Source of the DNA: a virus
Reading direction: 5' to 3' (one strand)
Virus record (IMG/VR): IMGVR_UViG_3300005581_000126
Span: 1 to 24,667 of that record
Length of the DNA: 24,667 nt
The notes beneath the pieces were generated by a model. That model was not told where the DNA came from. It made no database searches and saw only the letters and a program-made list of their open reading frames with translations. Positions 15,232-21,558 of this stretch are shown here, piece after piece (position 1 is the first letter of the stretch; each line of letters opens with the position of its first letter). A program made the position numbers and the translations under genes.

Positions 15232-17349
15232 TTAAGTCGGTATGTCAGTCCATGTTACAGTATTTTGGTTGTCTACGGCTACCCAATCTGGATTTTGGTT
15301 GTCATCAATTTGCCCCCAAACCAACACGTTACCTACAACTCCGTACCCAACTACACCTGTAGGATAAACATTAGCCCCTCCGGTTACAGTTACAGTACCA
15401 ACATCACCAGTACCCGCTACCCCAATAGGGTACACATTAGCCCCTGCGCTAACTGTTACATCCCCAACCTCACCAGTACCTTCTACACCTGTAAGATCAA
15501 CATTAGCCCCTGCGCTAACTGTTACATCCCCAACCTCACCAGTACCTTCTACGCCATCTACACTAATATTCTGATCTGTCTCAACTGATACTGTGCCAAC
15601 TTCACCAGTACCCTCTACACCTGTAAGATCAACATTAGCCCCTGCGGTAACTGTTACGTCACCAACTTCACCAGTACCTTCTACACCATCTACACTAATA
15701 TTTTGATCGGTTTCTACCGATACTGTGCCAACTTCACCAGTACCCTCTACACCTGTAACCGGAATATAGTTATTGGTTTGTGTAGTTACATCACCAACCT
15801 CACCCGTACCTTCTACACCATCTAAATGAACTAATATTCCACTTATGACGGTTATGGTACCTAGCTCAGTAGTACCTTCTACACCTGTAAGATCAACATT
15901 AGCTTTACCAGTTACGGTTACATCACCAACTTCACCAGTACCTTCTACACCTGTAAGATCAACATTAGCCGTACCAGTTACAGTTACGTCACCAACTTCA
16001 CCAGTACCTTCTACACCTGTAACTGGGATGTAGTTACTTGTTTGTGTAGTTACAGTACCAACTTCACCAGTACCTTCTACGCCTGTAAGATCAACATTAG
16101 CCGTACCAGTTACAGTTACATCACCAACTTCACCAGTACCTTCTACACCAGTTGGATAGGCATTAGCCCCTGCAGTTACAGTTACAGTCCCAGCAGCACC
16201 AGTACCTTCTACACCAGTTAAGGTAATATTAGCCTTACCCGTTACAGTTACGGTCCCAGCAGCACCCGTACCTTCTACACCAGTTGGAGTAGTGTTAGCC
16301 TTACCTGTTACCGTTACGCTACCAGCCGATCCAGTGCCTTCTACACCAGTAACACTGACACTTACATTATCAACTGTTGTGTAGGTGATAATAATAGCGC
16401 CTGGAGCACCAGCACCACCATTAGCACCTGTTGCAGGATCTGCACCTGTACCGCCACCACCGCCACCATAATCACCACCCGCACCACCTGCACCAGACGC
16501 ACTACTGTCTGACGAACCAGACCCACCGCCACCGCCACCAGCACCTGCTGTGCCACCTGCAGTTATAGTAAACTCGGTACCCGCACCACCCTGACCACCG
16601 GCACCTGATGTAGTAGTTACACTCTCGCCACCACCACCGCCACCACCACCGTTAGTACCTGCGGTACCGGCATTTTCGGCTGAACCACCCGCACCACCCG
16701 CACCACCACCGAATTGAAGACCACCCGCACCACCAGTACCAGTGGTTCCTTGAGCTCCTGCGCCGCCTGTACCACCGCCACCACCGCCACCTCTATCAGC
16801 TCTATTATTGGAATCTCCACCAGCCCCGCCTGTGCCTAATGACGACCCTGCTGCGCCACCACCACCTCCTGGCCCACTACCATTACCCCCACCGTTTCCG
16901 CCAACTCCGCCAGCCCTTTCAGTAGTAGCAAAACCACTACTGGTGCTACCACCGTTACCACCCGTTTGTGAATTACTACCAGCTTTACCGCCAGCCGCTG
17001 AAACACCAGTAGTTGTAGAGGTCGGCGCAGTATTAGATGAAACTTTTGTGGAGGTATTCCAATTTAACCAAGTATCCCCACCGGATGTTCCCACAGTGCC
17101 CGCAGTAGTTCCGCCTGTTCCTTTAGCGCCAACTGATACATAAACTGTTGAACCAACAGTAAAATTAAGATTGGTACTTTGCCCCCATGCGCCACCACCA
17201 CCACCACCTGCGCAGCTAGATGAAGACCCTTTACTACCACCGCCACCACCACCTATACAAGTTACTGTGGCGTTAGAATTAGGAAGATAGTCCGACGGTA
17301 CCGTCCAGGTAGTCGTGCCAGTTGTGATGAGGATCGTTTTTGTAGTCAT
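15232..17349 (-). CDS. Glycine-rich repetitive adhesin / tail fibre protein
   Basis: A 705-residue protein in two parts. Residues 1-325 start with a short anchoring-type domain (WTVPSDYLPNSNATVTCIG) and become extremely Gly-rich (GGGGGG runs). This resembles polyglycine-sandwich adhesin domains, such as those described for T4-like gp38 adhesins. Residues 334-685 are exactly sixteen 22-residue repeats of the form TGVEGTGEVGDVTVTxxANVDL, probably a beta-solenoid or stalk. The last 20 residues (from NPDWVAVDNQ) are not repeats. No strong Shine-Dalgarno precedes the ATG, and a terminator hairpin ends just upstream, which may limit expression. The composition and position beside the tail fibre suggest receptor binding (inferred). 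Confidence 0.8.
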   Translation of the reverse strand: MTTKTILITTGTTTWTVPSDYLPNSNATVTCIGGGGGGSKGSSSSCAGGGGGGAWGQSTNLNFTVGSTVYVSVGAKGTGGTTAGTVGTSGGDTWLNWNTSTKVSSNTAPTSTTTGVSAAGGKAGSNSQTGGNGGSTSSGFATTERAGGVGGNGGGNGSGPGGGGGAAGSSLGTGGAGGDSNNRADRGGGGGGGTGGAGAQGTTGTGGAGGLQFGGGAGGAGGSAENAGTAGTNGGGGGGGGESVTTTSGAGGQGGAGTEFTITAGGTAGAGGGGGGSGSSDSSASGAGGAGGDYGGGGGGTGADPATGANGGAGAPGAIIITYTTVDNVSVSVTGVEGTGSAGSVTVTGKANTTPTGVEGTGAAGTVTVTGKANITLTGVEGTGAAGTVTVTAGANAYPTGVEGTGEVGDVTVTGTANVDLTGVEGTGEVGTVTTQTSNYIPVTGVEGTGEVGDVTVTGTANVDLTGVEGTGEVGDVTVTGKANVDLTGVEGTTELGTITVISGILVHLDGVEGTGEVGDVTTQTNNYIPVTGVEGTGEVGTVSVETDQNISVDGVEGTGEVGDVTVTAGANVDLTGVEGTGEVGTVSVETDQNISVDGVEGTGEVGDVTVSAGANVDLTGVEGTGEVGDVTVSAGANVYPIGVAGTGDVGTVTVTGGANVYPTGVVGYGVVGNVLVWGQIDDNQNPDWVAVDNQNTVTWTDIPT
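15295..16350 (-). repeat. Array of sixteen 66-bp coding repeats
   Basis: Sixteen in-frame units of exactly 66 bp each, with no indels between the first (ends at 16350) and the last (15295-15360). The GVEGTGEVG half is nearly invariant in the middle units. The other half alternates among types ending in TANVDL/GANVDL, SNYIPV/NNYIPV and DQNISV. The two edge units on the low-coordinate side are the most diverged. Confidence 0.93.
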
Positions 17350-17360
17350 GTCTACACGCT

Positions 17361-17394
17361 AAAACAAAAAGGAGCGCAAAGAACGCCCCTTTTC
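17361..17394 (-). terminator. Intrinsic terminator between virion block and adhesin gene
   Basis: The minus-strand RNA reads AAAAGGGGCG, a 7-nt loop, then CGCUCCUUUU: a 10-bp stem with one G-U pair. It is followed by U, G and four more U. On the plus strand the same site would contain an A-C mismatch, so the signal favours minus-strand transcripts. It lies in the 69-nt gap after the 143-residue gene and just before the adhesin start. Confidence 0.75.
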
Positions 17395-17418
17395 GTAATA
17401 TGCAAGGTTATACTCCGC

Positions 17419-17850
17419 TTAAGCAATACGGATAATAGCGTTTGAAGCGTCTGCTGTTGGGAATATAATTGCAAAATCCCCTGACGTTGATGTTTTATCA
17501 CTTCCAAAAGCTAATGATGCTACAGCTCTATCTGAGTTAGTGCTGTTGTAAATTAATGCTCCGTTAGCCGTAATCGTTGCATTTGACCAAGTAGTATCTG
17601 AAAAGTCTGTATACGCTGTAGTACCGGATGTTGTGGGAGTCACGTTAGTAAGCGTGTTACCACCAGTCGTATATCCATTGCCGTTAGCTACCTCATTGGT
17701 TGATGAGTATGCGGTAGTTGATGCACCTAAAGTAGCTGATGACGTGTATAACGCAATCTTAAAGGTGTTACCCGTACCGTTTGTAAAGTTATGATATGCT
17801 TGCATCAATTCTGACTTGAAAGATGTGCACATTGCATTGGTTATAGCCAT
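17419..17850 (-). CDS. Conserved beta-rich virion protein (paralogue A)
   Basis: A 143-residue protein with FKSELMQAYHNF (11-22), FKIALYTSSATLG, the signature GALIYNSTNSDRAVASLAFG and the end IIFPTADASNAIIRIA. This family is very common in marine phage structural regions, with no established function that I know of. Ser/Thr/Gly-rich strands suggest a beta sandwich. It is clearly paralogous to the gene at 18144-18560, with the same block order and nearly the same length. AGGAG sits 6 nt before ATG. It is the last gene before the mid-operon terminator. Roles such as head completion, tail decoration or fibre attachment remain open. Confidence 0.82.
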   Translation of the reverse strand: MAITNAMCTSFKSELMQAYHNFTNGTGNTFKIALYTSSATLGASTTAYSSTNEVANGNGYTTGGNTLTNVTPTTSGTTAYTDFSDTTWSNATITANGALIYNSTNSDRAVASLAFGSDKTSTSGDFAIIFPTADASNAIIRIA

Positions 17851-17859
17851 TTGATTCTC

Positions 17860-18144
17860 CTAATCTAAAAGTTTAATTAATTCGGGATGCCCTGCTTCCC
17901 TAAGTTTATTTGCTAATGTCGTTTTGTTAGATGAAATTGCTTCATACATATAGAACACTAAGATGTCCCGTATATGCTCTTTAAAAGCTAGTGCTTGGTC
18001 TTTAATTAATGGGTGACTATTACCCCCCACATATATAATTTTATCAACCGCTCGATCCACAATTTCTTCGGGTGTAAACCCACGATTTACTGAGGTAAGC
18101 ACTTTTACACTACCAACATCGCCAAAACTTTCTACAGATAACAT
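17860..18144 (-). CDS. Small helical conserved phage protein (94 aa)
   Basis: A 94-residue protein starting MLSVESFGDVGSVKVLTS. A strand-like start is followed by mostly helix: TPEEIVDRAVDKIIYVG (24-40), IKDQALAFKEHIRDILVFYM (47-66) and a C-terminal helix to LIKLLD. The pattern EEIxxRAxDKI...QAxAFK recurs in small proteins of marine phages near structural genes, to my memory. No catalytic or metal motif is visible. Its start overlaps the previous stop as TAATG with AAGGA upstream. It lies between the two paralogous beta proteins, suggesting a shared complex. Function is unknown. Confidence 0.8.
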   Translation of the reverse strand: MLSVESFGDVGSVKVLTSVNRGFTPEEIVDRAVDKIIYVGGNSHPLIKDQALAFKEHIRDILVFYMYEAISSNKTTLANKLREAGHPELIKLLD

Positions 18145-18560
18145 TATGACATCCTTATTATTGCGCTATTAGCTGAATTTGTTGGGAATTGTACCGTAAA
18201 TGCCTTATCGTCGACAATCTTATCACTACCAAAATTTAATATGGCGATAGATCTGTTTGCTTTGCTTGCGTTGTAAATTAAAGCCCCACGACAAGTAAAT
18301 GACGCTGACGCCCAAGTAGTATCATCAAAGCTCACATATACCACAGAACCTGATGAACGCACCGTAGCTCCAGTAAGCACATTACCACCAGCAGTATACC
18401 CTGCCCCATCAACCTCATCGGTTATTGTATAAACAGTGGTGTCAGCGCCCAAATCCGCATTAGCGGTATATAGAGCTATCTGAATCGTGTCTATAAGAAG
18501 ATCGTGTACACCTTCATACAACTCTTTTTTAAATGACGTGGTTTGAGTTTGCGTAATCAT
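18144..18560 (-). CDS. Conserved beta-rich virion protein (paralogue B)
   Basis: A 138-residue protein with the same layout as the gene at 17419-17850: FKKELYEGVHDL, IALYTANADLG, GYTAGGNVLTGA, CRGALIYNASKANRSIAIL, FTVQFPTNSANSAIIRMS. It is more acidic in the middle than paralogue A and lacks its GTGNT loop near residue 27. The start overlaps the stop of the connector gene as ATGA, and it has no good ribosome site, so it is probably translated by coupling. Its stop overlaps the next start as TAATG. It is likely a virion protein with a beta sandwich fold; the specific role is not known. Confidence 0.8.
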   Translation of the reverse strand: MITQTQTTSFKKELYEGVHDLLIDTIQIALYTANADLGADTTVYTITDEVDGAGYTAGGNVLTGATVRSSGSVVYVSFDDTTWASASFTCRGALIYNASKANRSIAILNFGSDKIVDDKAFTVQFPTNSANSAIIRMS

Positions 18561-19210
18561 TTAACTGGATACCTAACCTGACCATTACGATAAGCGTCTT
18601 GACGGTTTCTACCATCACCAAGTTGTTTAAGCAACAACATAGCTTCTTCATACCTTTGCTGATAATAGCTCATCATATCCTGCTCGCCTTTCATAAACAC
18701 GTAGGCTTCTAATAGCGACCCATATAATAATGCTGAGTAGAAATTATCACCTAACCAAGACGTACCCGCGTCTACAATACTTTCTGGATAGTAGAAATAA
18801 TGAAGTTCTGCTTCATAATTATCATCTGGTGTTGGCCCTAATATGAAAGACAGCTCATCTGGGTTGCCTTGTCTAGGACCAAATATCGCGTAATACTCAG
18901 GAACACCTTGGGCAGTAGCTGAAGTTGGATATGACTGCCGTATAAAATTTACATCTTTATCAAGCAAATAATGGTATTCGTCATCACCATCAATCACAGC
19001 TAATGAAAAAACAGACAAGAAATCACTTGGGGCCGCTAAGTATTTATTTCCAGCCGATAGGGTACCTGTCACATTCTTACGCAATGCTGGTAACTGCACT
19101 ACGTTATAGATACGCTGCTCAGCGTTTTTTACAAATGTGGCAAGCTCATCGGCTGTAAATACATTTTCAGTATAATCCTGAATAGCTGCAGTGAGTTCCG
19201 TATAATTCAT
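18557..19210 (-). CDS. Head-tail adaptor-like protein
   Basis: A 217-residue protein. A helical N-terminus with MNYTELTAAIQDYTEN and TFVKNAEQRIYNVVQLPALR (25-44) leads to a strand region (YLAAPSDFLSVFSLAVIDGD). A conserved middle has YYAIFGPRQG, LILGPTP-like FILGPTPDDNY and LHYFYYPESI. A C-terminal helical bundle contains FYSALLYGSLLEAYVFMKGE. This N-helical, beta, C-helical plan is that of gp4/gp11-type adaptor proteins joining portal to tail in podoviruses. I recall close relatives annotated as phage adaptor. It overlaps neighbours on both sides (TAATG at the start, ATGA at the end). Being downstream of the capsid and upstream of the nozzle fits this role. Confidence 0.78.
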   Translation of the reverse strand: MNYTELTAAIQDYTENVFTADELATFVKNAEQRIYNVVQLPALRKNVTGTLSAGNKYLAAPSDFLSVFSLAVIDGDDEYHYLLDKDVNFIRQSYPTSATAQGVPEYYAIFGPRQGNPDELSFILGPTPDDNYEAELHYFYYPESIVDAGTSWLGDNFYSALLYGSLLEAYVFMKGEQDMMSYYQQRYEEAMLLLKQLGDGRNRQDAYRNGQVRYPVK

Positions 19211-19452
19211 TAACCCATTTTCCCACTAGTTTTACGACCTTTGATGGCAGCTCCATACCCACGCATCTCCCCAACACCACAAGGATTTTCTGGAGGGTAC
19301 TTACCTTTGCTGATGCCGCCCACTGATATGTTCATCTCATTCATACATTCAGCGCCTGTACCATACTTTGAATAGGTTTCTACATTAGTAGTTTTACCTT
19401 CCATCGTATGCGGCTGAGCGTATTCGGTTGCTGGTTTGCTGTTCTTAGCCAT
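19210..19452 (-). CDS. Small protein with RGxGAAxKGxKxxGKM tail motif (80 aa)
   Basis: An 80-residue hydrophilic protein. The body contains VETYSKYGTGAECMNEMNIS and a Gly/Pro loop with two cysteines (C36 and C58). The C-terminus MRGYGAAIKGRKTSGKMG resembles a short basic tail (RGxGAAxKGxKxxGxM) found at the end of many small phage proteins (from memory). No fold or activity can be assigned. The start overlaps the upstream stop as TAATG with AAGGGG in reach, and the stop overlaps the adaptor start as TAATG. It therefore belongs to a tightly coupled connector cluster. Confidence 0.78.
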   Translation of the reverse strand: MAKNSKPATEYAQPHTMEGKTTNVETYSKYGTGAECMNEMNISVGGISKGKYPPENPCGVGEMRGYGAAIKGRKTSGKMG

Positions 19453-19616
19453 TATTTACCCCTTGAAGTCCCACGTTGGTTCATAGCACGCGCCATGTTA
19501 CGTCCGTATTTTTTCATAGCTTCAGACGTTACGCCACCCTTTTTCATACCGTGCATACGGGATTCGTGCGCCTTAACTTCTTCTTTAGCAATTTTTTTCA
19601 TCGTATCGTTAGCCAT
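19452..19616 (-). CDS. Small KKGG protein (54 aa)
   Basis: A 54-residue gene, ATG at 19616 with AGGAG 5 nt upstream. TAA at 19452-19454 overlaps the next ATG as TAATG. The protein opens with a Lys/Glu-rich helix (MANDTMKKIAKEEVKAHESR). It continues MHGMKKGGVTSEAMKKYG and ends in RNMARAMNQRGTSRGK. The HGMKKGGVTSxxMKKYGRNMA pattern is familiar from small marine phage proteins. It is strongly basic, with no cysteine and no membrane segment. It shares the (K/R)KGGV element with genes at 21115-21558 and 20996-21103. Function is unknown. A DNA-contacting or assembly role in the head is possible. Confidence 0.88.
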   Translation of the reverse strand: MANDTMKKIAKEEVKAHESRMHGMKKGGVTSEAMKKYGRNMARAMNQRGTSRGK

Positions 19617-19625
19617 GTTTATCTC

Positions 19626-20054
19626 CTAAATTATTGATATTACCACATCACCTACATAGGTTTTAGCCACAAGATCATTTGGTGTCAACCCAGCATCATT
19701 AGCCCTGGATCCTCCAACTGGTGCCCACCCCCACTGAAATATTCGACTACCTTCTTCAGGAAACCCAAACCCAAGAGGTGATGTGCTATTTGTTACTAAA
19801 TCTTGTAAACCTGATTGACCTGATTGTACATAACTAACGTCTGGTCTTGGTTCTCTAACTGCTTGTGGATCATTTACAGGATACATACCAATCATCAACT
19901 GTGGATGATCTGGATCCCAACATGTCTTACATACCTTAACGCGATAAGGTTTAGTCTTAAGTGTTTGTGTGCGAAGCTCTTTAAGCTTATACCTTTGCCC
20001 GCACCTATCACATTCGGCAATCGCATACTTACCAGACGCAAATCTGTTAGGCAT
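19626..20054 (-). CDS. Zinc-ribbon virion-region protein
   Basis: A 142-residue protein. The N-terminal half is a treble-clef or ribbon-like zinc site: C15-x2-C18 (CDRCG) and C42-x2-C45 (CKTCW), 23 residues apart, within MPNRFASGKYAIAECDRCGQ and DPDHPQLMIGMYPVNDPQAV. This N-terminal half is highly recognisable from marine phage genomes. The C-terminal half (from about 95) is Gly/Pro/Ser-rich with FQWGWAPVGG and ends in a hydrophobic strand VGDVVISII. The start lies 3 nt after the previous stop with a weak ribosome site. It may bind nucleic acid or stabilise the connector. Zinc binding is predicted from the four cysteines only. Confidence 0.82.
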   Translation of the reverse strand: MPNRFASGKYAIAECDRCGQRYKLKELRTQTLKTKPYRVKVCKTCWDPDHPQLMIGMYPVNDPQAVREPRPDVSYVQSGQSGLQDLVTNSTSPLGFGFPEEGSRIFQWGWAPVGGSRANDAGLTPNDLVAKTYVGDVVISII

Positions 20055-20057
20055 ATG

Positions 20058-20999
20058 TTACCCGTAATAAAACATATTCCGTGGCACAATCCGCAGTGGG
20101 GACGTATCCCGATCTTCTTCTGCCGCTAACTGCCACTGTTCTTCGTATTCTTGTTTAAGGAACGCTATCCTATTAGTATCTACTTCAGGTAATTTAACAC
20201 TTAAATAATAGGCAAGACCTGCTACTAAGGCGGGTAATAATCTAAATGGTATGTCCTGCTCGTATGTGCCATTAGAGCCAGCGTCTTGAAGGCGCTTCAT
20301 TCTCCAATACACAAACAAGTATTGATTCCCTGGAGGGTTTGGAGTAGGCCAAATATTGATACAAGGTAAGTTTTGCACAGTGACGTATGTCGTTGGTCCT
20401 GCTGTATGTGAGGCCGCCGAAGTACCGTTTTGCCCACGAGCGCAATTCAACAACGTGTTATTAGCTATGTCTACGTTAGGATAACTAATAGTCTCTGAGC
20501 CAATCTTTATGAACCCAGCCGCAGGTAGATTTGTTACTGAAGTTAGAGCTATAGTTGTCTCAGTCAAACCAATACTTGTGTCTAACGTAACAGTGGTTGT
20601 GTATTCTTTACCTGTTTGACGATTAAACCACATTTGGATTGGCCGCCCTTGGGTGAGCTTATTAGGAATAGTTGAGTAGGTAGGCTCTGCGATTCTACTA
20701 ATATTTATGTCGGTTTGATTAGTAGTACCGTTATTCTGGCGAACAACATGATCTAATAAATCAATAGTATCCGACGCTATAGGATATATTGCCTGCCCAG
20801 TCACCAACGGTATGACACCTTGCTCTACCGTCCATAAGTTCAACCCTCGATTAGCCCATTCAATGGTTAACAGGTTAAGACTTCTTCTAGCCGTACGCCA
20901 ATCATAGCCACTACGCAACTCTTTACCGCAACGCTCAAAACTTTCTTCAATCAAGCTATTGAGGTCTAGATTAAAGCTTGTAGCACCAGATGTACTCAT
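20058..20999 (-). CDS. Head-tail connector-like protein with inserted beta domain
   Basis: A 313-residue protein. The N-terminal helical part (FNLDLNSLIEESFERCGKEL, then RTARRSLNLLTIEWANRGLN) is followed by a strand region (IYPIASDTIDLLDHVV). The C-terminus has INIWPTPNPPG, YLFVYWRMKRLQDAG, IPFRLLPALVAGLAYYLSVK and LKQEYEEQWQLAAEEDRD. I recognise this as a conserved connector or adaptor-type protein of aquatic phages, near relatives of which lack residues about 140-206. That segment is a beta domain with IGSETISY and NCARGQNGTSAASHTAG. The start overlaps the 35-residue gene as ATGA. It probably joins portal to tail together with the 217-residue adaptor-like protein, though which is proximal is unclear. 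Confidence 0.78.
   Translation of the reverse strand: MSTSGATSFNLDLNSLIEESFERCGKELRSGYDWRTARRSLNLLTIEWANRGLNLWTVEQGVIPLVTGQAIYPIASDTIDLLDHVVRQNNGTTNQTDINISRIAEPTYSTIPNKLTQGRPIQMWFNRQTGKEYTTTVTLDTSIGLTETTIALTSVTNLPAAGFIKIGSETISYPNVDIANNTLLNCARGQNGTSAASHTAGPTTYVTVQNLPCINIWPTPNPPGNQYLFVYWRMKRLQDAGSNGTYEQDIPFRLLPALVAGLAYYLSVKLPEVDTNRIAFLKQEYEEQWQLAAEEDRDTSPLRIVPRNMFYYG
20382..20576 (-). repeat. Inserted GxExIxY/CxRG beta domain in the connector gene
   Basis: Residues about 142-206 of the 313-residue protein read TTIALTSVTNL, IKIGSETISYPNV and CARGQNGTSAASHTAG. This is the same pattern as the two domains in the nozzle gene at 11189-11602, about 9 kb away. Confidence 0.72.
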
Positions 21000-21103
21000 T
21001 TTTTAACTTTTCCGCCTCGTTTGTACATAGTAACCTTATTAGGATTATCCTTACGGGTAATCTTTTTAGGCTTTGGCATTTTGGATGGGCTTATAGCCCC
21101 CAT
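20996..21103 (-). CDS. Very small basic protein (35 aa)
   Basis: A 35-codon gene. ATG at 21103 gives MGAISPSKMPKPKK, then ITRKDNPNKVTMYKRGGKVKK. TGA at 20996-20998 overlaps the connector start as ATGA. I prefer 21103 over the in-frame ATG at 21079 because MGAxSPSKMP is a recurring start of small phage proteins in my memory. The ribosome site GAGG lies only 1 nt before this ATG, so 21079 (27 residues) remains possible, though it has no site at all. Twelve of 35 residues are Lys or Arg. It ends in the KRGGKVKK tag seen in its neighbours. Function is unknown. Confidence 0.75.
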   Translation of the reverse strand: MGAISPSKMPKPKKITRKDNPNKVTMYKRGGKVKK

Positions 21104-21104
21104 A

Positions 21105-21108
21105 CCTC
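21105..21108 (-). promoter_or_regulatory. Unusually close Shine-Dalgarno for the 35-aa gene
   Basis: The minus strand reads GAGG, one nucleotide, then ATG at 21103. This spacing is shorter than the usual 5-9 nt and suggests weak or coupled initiation. Confidence 0.45.
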
Positions 21109-21114
21109 TACTAG

Positions 21115-21558
21115 CTAGCACTTGCCGCCTTTTTTCATGGTGACTTGTTTAGCTCTTGTTTTACCTTTAGAAGCCACACCGTCAGCCGATTTGTGTCCAG
21201 CAGCTAAACCACCAGCAGCCATTTTTTTAGTTACTCCACCTTTTCTCATAACAGCAGATGTAATTGGAGGTGCTTTTCTTTGTGCAGCCGCAGGAAGGGG
21301 TTTTCTTGCCGCTACAGGAAGTGGCTTTTTCTCTTCCATTTCTCTTTGCTCATGCTTAATCATAGCTTTAGGAGCGCCTTTTCCTTTCATAAAAGCCACT
21401 TCTCTTTGCATCATTCCTTTAGGTTCTTTCATTTCTCCACCTTCCTTTTTAGAAAATTCACGGCCTACACTCTGTGGTACACCCACTTTTTTAGCAAAAT
21501 CTTTGCTATGGGCAACCGCTCTCATAAACTTTTCCTGCTTCTTTGATGTGGCAGGCAT
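21115..21558 (-). CDS. Modular basic protein with KGG and ADGVASKGKTR motifs (147 aa)
   Basis: A 147-residue, strongly basic protein built of three recognisable blocks. First, MPATSKKQEKFMRAVAHSK then KKVGVPQSVGREF (1-35) resembles small phage proteins starting MPAxSKxQxxFM, including DUF3008-like ones. Second, MKEPKGMMQREVAFMKGKGA then MIKHEQREME (43-74). Third, after a Pro/Ala linker, MRKGGVTKKMAAGG (104-117), ADGVASKGKTR (125-135) and a terminal MKKGGKC. It starts in a TAATG overlap with the upstream gene, which carries a near-identical ADG motif. No enzyme motif is visible. An assembly-associated or DNA-condensing role is a guess. Confidence 0.8.
   Translation of the reverse strand: MPATSKKQEKFMRAVAHSKDFAKKVGVPQSVGREFSKKEGGEMKEPKGMMQREVAFMKGKGAPKAMIKHEQREMEEKKPLPVAARKPLPAAAQRKAPPITSAVMRKGGVTKKMAAGGLAAGHKSADGVASKGKTRAKQVTMKKGGKC

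Noticed and set aside
15295-16350. Regular direct repeats resembling a CRISPR array
   Set aside because: The unit is 66 bp with no separate spacers, is in frame throughout a long gene, and encodes a protein repeat.
15265-17143. Plus-strand Pro-rich and Tyr/Asn-rich frames opposite the adhesin
   Set aside because: They are the antisense of the GGC/GGT glycine codons and of the 66-bp repeats; no start signals and no independent gene features.
17860-18144. Possible inserted foreign gene between two paralogues
   Set aside because: Tight TAATG coupling, a normal ribosome site and composition similar to its neighbours do not suggest recent insertion.
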